Of a DNA stretch of 29,996 nucleotides, positions 28,138-29,996 are shown in pieces (the stretch's first letter is position 1; every line of letters starts with the position of its first letter). This DNA comes from a virus. A program made the position numbers and the translations under genes. The stretch is taken from IMG/VR virus record IMGVR_UViG_3300037584_000465, positions 1 through 29,996 of that record. One strand, written 5' to 3'. The notes under the pieces are model-generated. The model searched no databases. It worked only from the letters and a program-made list of their open reading frames with translations, and was not told the origin of the DNA.

Positions 28138-29996
28138 ATGGGTTTGACAGATAATATAAGAGATTTTTTTAGACAACAGGGAGATCAAGAAACAAAAGCG
28201 TATGGGAATTTTCCTAATAATCAAGTAGTATTTCCATTTAATAGTGATATAGGATTTTTTAGTGGTGTCGATCAAGTAAGTCCGGAGGGAAACTCTGCAG
28301 CACTTGCTTGTCTTAATGTTTTAGGTACTGCATTCTCGGAAGCTCCTATTCAGGTATATGAAATGTCTGATGATGGGGAGCAGATGATAATTAATCATCC
28401 TGCTACTCAGTTATTAAGAAAACCTAGTCCATATATGTCAGGTAATCTACTCAATCAGTACATTATTACTTCTATGAGTGTTTCAGGAGATGCATTTATA
28501 TTAAAACTTCGTAATGACGCAGGTGGGGTTGTTCAGTTATATCCTTTGATTCCAGATCAGGTTGATGTTAAAGGTACAAGAGAAGAACTCATCACACATT
28601 ATGAATATAAACAAAAAGGACAAAACTTATTTATTCCACGTGAAGATATGATCCATATAAGAGAAAAAATAGATCCTAGAAACCACAGAAGAGGATTATC
28701 TCCTTTACGATCAGTAATGGTAGAGATACTTGGAGATGCAGCAGCATCACAGATGGCATCTGCTCTTGTAAAAAATATGGGTGTTCCGGGCGTAGTTATA
28801 TCTCCAAAAAATGATTTATCTATGACGAAAGAAGAATCAGAGAATATAGCAGAAGTATTTGGAAGAAGATTTGGAGGAGAGAATAGAGGTCGTCCATTAG
28901 TTATATCCGGTGGAGAAGTAGATATTCAAACTCTTTCTTTTTCTCCAAAAGATTTAGAGATAGGTAAATTAAGACACGTGAATGAAGAAAGAATATCTGC
29001 TGTTTTAGGTGTTCCGTCAATTCTTGCTGGTCTTGGATCAGGTTTATCATCAAGCACTTATAATAACGTGTCAGAACTCAGAAACTTCTTCACAGAACAA
29101 AAACTTATTCCTATGTGGAAGAATGTTGCGTCAGACTTTACGAATCAATTACTACAAGAAGATTTTACAGATGAGGACAATTTAGTAATGAAATATGACT
29201 TGTCAGATGTAAGAGCTTTACAATCTGATGAACAATTAGAAATGGATAAGATTGTTAAAGGTTTACAAGCAGGTTTTATTACAGTAGCAGAGGCAAGAAA
29301 AGCAACAGGATTTAATGCAGATGATCCAAATATGGATGTTTATCTTAGGGGTATTCAACAAGTAGAAGTTCCAACAGATGGCTCAGATGTAAGAATATTT
29401 TCAGGTCAAGTTCCAACAGGAGATCCTAATTTAGATCCATTAATGGAAGATAATAAGTCTAAAAAAAAAGATGAAGATGAGTTTGACGATACATTCTTAA
29501 TTTTAGAAGATGGAGAGAGAGTTCATATCTCTTGGATCGAAGCTAAAAAAATAAAAAAAGAAGATGGTAAGTATTGTGTTTACTCAAAAAATGGTAAAAG
29601 AAAGTTTGGTTGTTACTCAACAAGAGCTGAAGCTCAACGAAGATTAAGACAAATAGAACGATATAAAGCGATGTTTTCAGATCTCAAAGTAGGAGATTCT
29701 GTTTCATGGAGTATAAATAAAGATCCTGATCCACCATCAACAATACATGGTGTTATAGAATCACTAAATCAAAATGAAGAAACTGCAAACATTAGAGTAT
29801 GGGCTATCTTAGAAGATGGATCACATGAAAGAACAGATAGATCAGTAACAGTTGAAGTATCTAAGTTAGAAGTAATAAAACCAATAGATCAAGAAGAAAA
29901 GAAACTATCTAATCGAGTAGAAAAGATCTTAAAAGACAAAGTAAAAGAACATAATGATTCAGATCCAAAGTACAGAGTAACGATAGGAATGTTAAG
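28138..29996 (+). CDS. Portal/minor head (Mu F-like) fusion, N-terminal part (3' partial here)
   Basis: The first 619 residues of a protein that continues in frame at base 1 (after closing the overlap) to the stop at 1830. Residues 1-400 are an HK97-type portal: ALACLNVLGTAFSEAPI, HPATQLLRKPSPYMS, a TSMSVSGDAFIL segment, IPREDMIHI, RRGLSPL, GVPSILAGLGSG and SSTYNNVSELRNFF. At about 479-510 is YCVYSKNGKRKFGCYSTRAEAQRRLRQI, a small module seen in many phage head proteins. At about 515-582 (KVGDSVSWSINKDPDPPSTI...) is a Tudor-like barrel of the Hva1 type. The portal is the ring through which DNA enters and leaves the head. Fusing the portal to the minor head protein would tie one copy to each portal subunit. 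The ATG directly follows the terminase stop. Confidence 0.88.
   Translation, partial: MGLTDNIRDFFRQQGDQETKAYGNFPNNQVVFPFNSDIGFFSGVDQVSPEGNSAALACLNVLGTAFSEAPIQVYEMSDDGEQMIINHPATQLLRKPSPYMSGNLLNQYIITSMSVSGDAFILKLRNDAGGVVQLYPLIPDQVDVKGTREELITHYEYKQKGQNLFIPREDMIHIREKIDPRNHRRGLSPLRSVMVEILGDAAASQMASALVKNMGVPGVVISPKNDLSMTKEESENIAEVFGRRFGGENRGRPLVISGGEVDIQTLSFSPKDLEIGKLRHVNEERISAVLGVPSILAGLGSGLSSSTYNNVSELRNFFTEQKLIPMWKNVASDFTNQLLQEDFTDEDNLVMKYDLSDVRALQSDEQLEMDKIVKGLQAGFITVAEARKATGFNADDPNMDVYLRGIQQVEVPTDGSDVRIFSGQVPTGDPNLDPLMEDNKSKKKDEDEFDDTFLILEDGERVHISWIEAKKIKKEDGKYCVYSKNGKRKFGCYSTRAEAQRRLRQIERYKAMFSDLKVGDSVSWSINKDPDPPSTIHGVIESLNQNEETANIRVWAILEDGSHERTDRSVTVEVSKLEVIKPIDQEEKKLSNRVEKILKDKVKEHNDSDPKYRVTIGML
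29818..29996. repeat. Terminal direct overlap, right copy
   Basis: Copy of bases 1-179 with two differences (29862 and 29869). The reading frame of the portal fusion is kept across the join, which supports true circular closure instead of chance similarity. Confidence 0.9.

Noticed and set aside
28145-28160. Promoter TTGACA near the portal start
   Set aside because: It is made of portal codons and the TAATAT that follows is far too close to act as -10.

Overview
The window looks like one complete small tailed-phage genome, cut open inside the portal gene. Its last 179 bases repeat its first 179 with two mismatches, so it closes as a circle (or circularly permuted molecule) of about 29.8 kb. 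All supported genes are on the + strand, packed with short overlaps. GC is low, about one third by eye. HK97-type head genes, a long tape-measure protein, two tail-tube proteins and no sheath or contractile baseplate genes indicate a siphovirus. Several signs suggest, but do not prove, a marine low-GC actinobacterial host: an actinophage-like tail terminator and minor tail protein, an r1t-type holin, a secreted protein with poly-threonine/LPP linkers, and two genes that look leaderless. I see no integrase, DNA polymerase, primase or helicase, so replication must lean on the host.

Layout on the circle: terminase small and large subunits (26.4-28.1 kb), then a 1169-residue portal/minor-head fusion running across the window ends (28138 to 1830), prohead protease, major capsid protein, connectors, tail terminator, two paralogous tail-tube proteins, a tail assembly chaperone with a probable +1 frameshift, tape measure, minor tail protein and fibre-like proteins (1.8-12.6 kb). 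Next comes a block of six paralogous beta-rich tail proteins, which is a duplicated three-gene set A-B-C-A-B-C (12.6-15.9 kb) and is almost free of the GATC sites that crowd the rest of the genome. It is followed by a small HTH protein with a palindrome over its start codon, a metallophosphoesterase, a DUF5675 protein and a holin. A strong hairpin terminator at 18687-18718 closes this late block.

The second block (18.8-26.3 kb) begins with a possible structured RNA and a repeat-bearing promoter region. It holds many small proteins (zinc ribbons, winged helices, membrane peptides), a putative annealing protein, a replication-initiator-like protein with a candidate origin just downstream, a lytic transglycosylase, and a Mom-like DNA modification gene. 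The start of the Mom-like gene is overlapped by a 62-residue zinc-ribbon gene, as com overlaps mom in phage Mu. The block ends with a Cys-rich micro-ORF and a very large secreted, extremely acidic protein. Many genes here share an extended ribosome-binding site, GGAGGTTGA(A).

The most interesting items are the com-mom-like pair, the duplicated fibre triplet on its compositional island, the portal/minor-head fusion with several inserted modules, the +1 frameshift, the acidic secreted protein, and the operator-like palindrome with leaderless start. All functional names come from reading sequence motifs; no database search was run.
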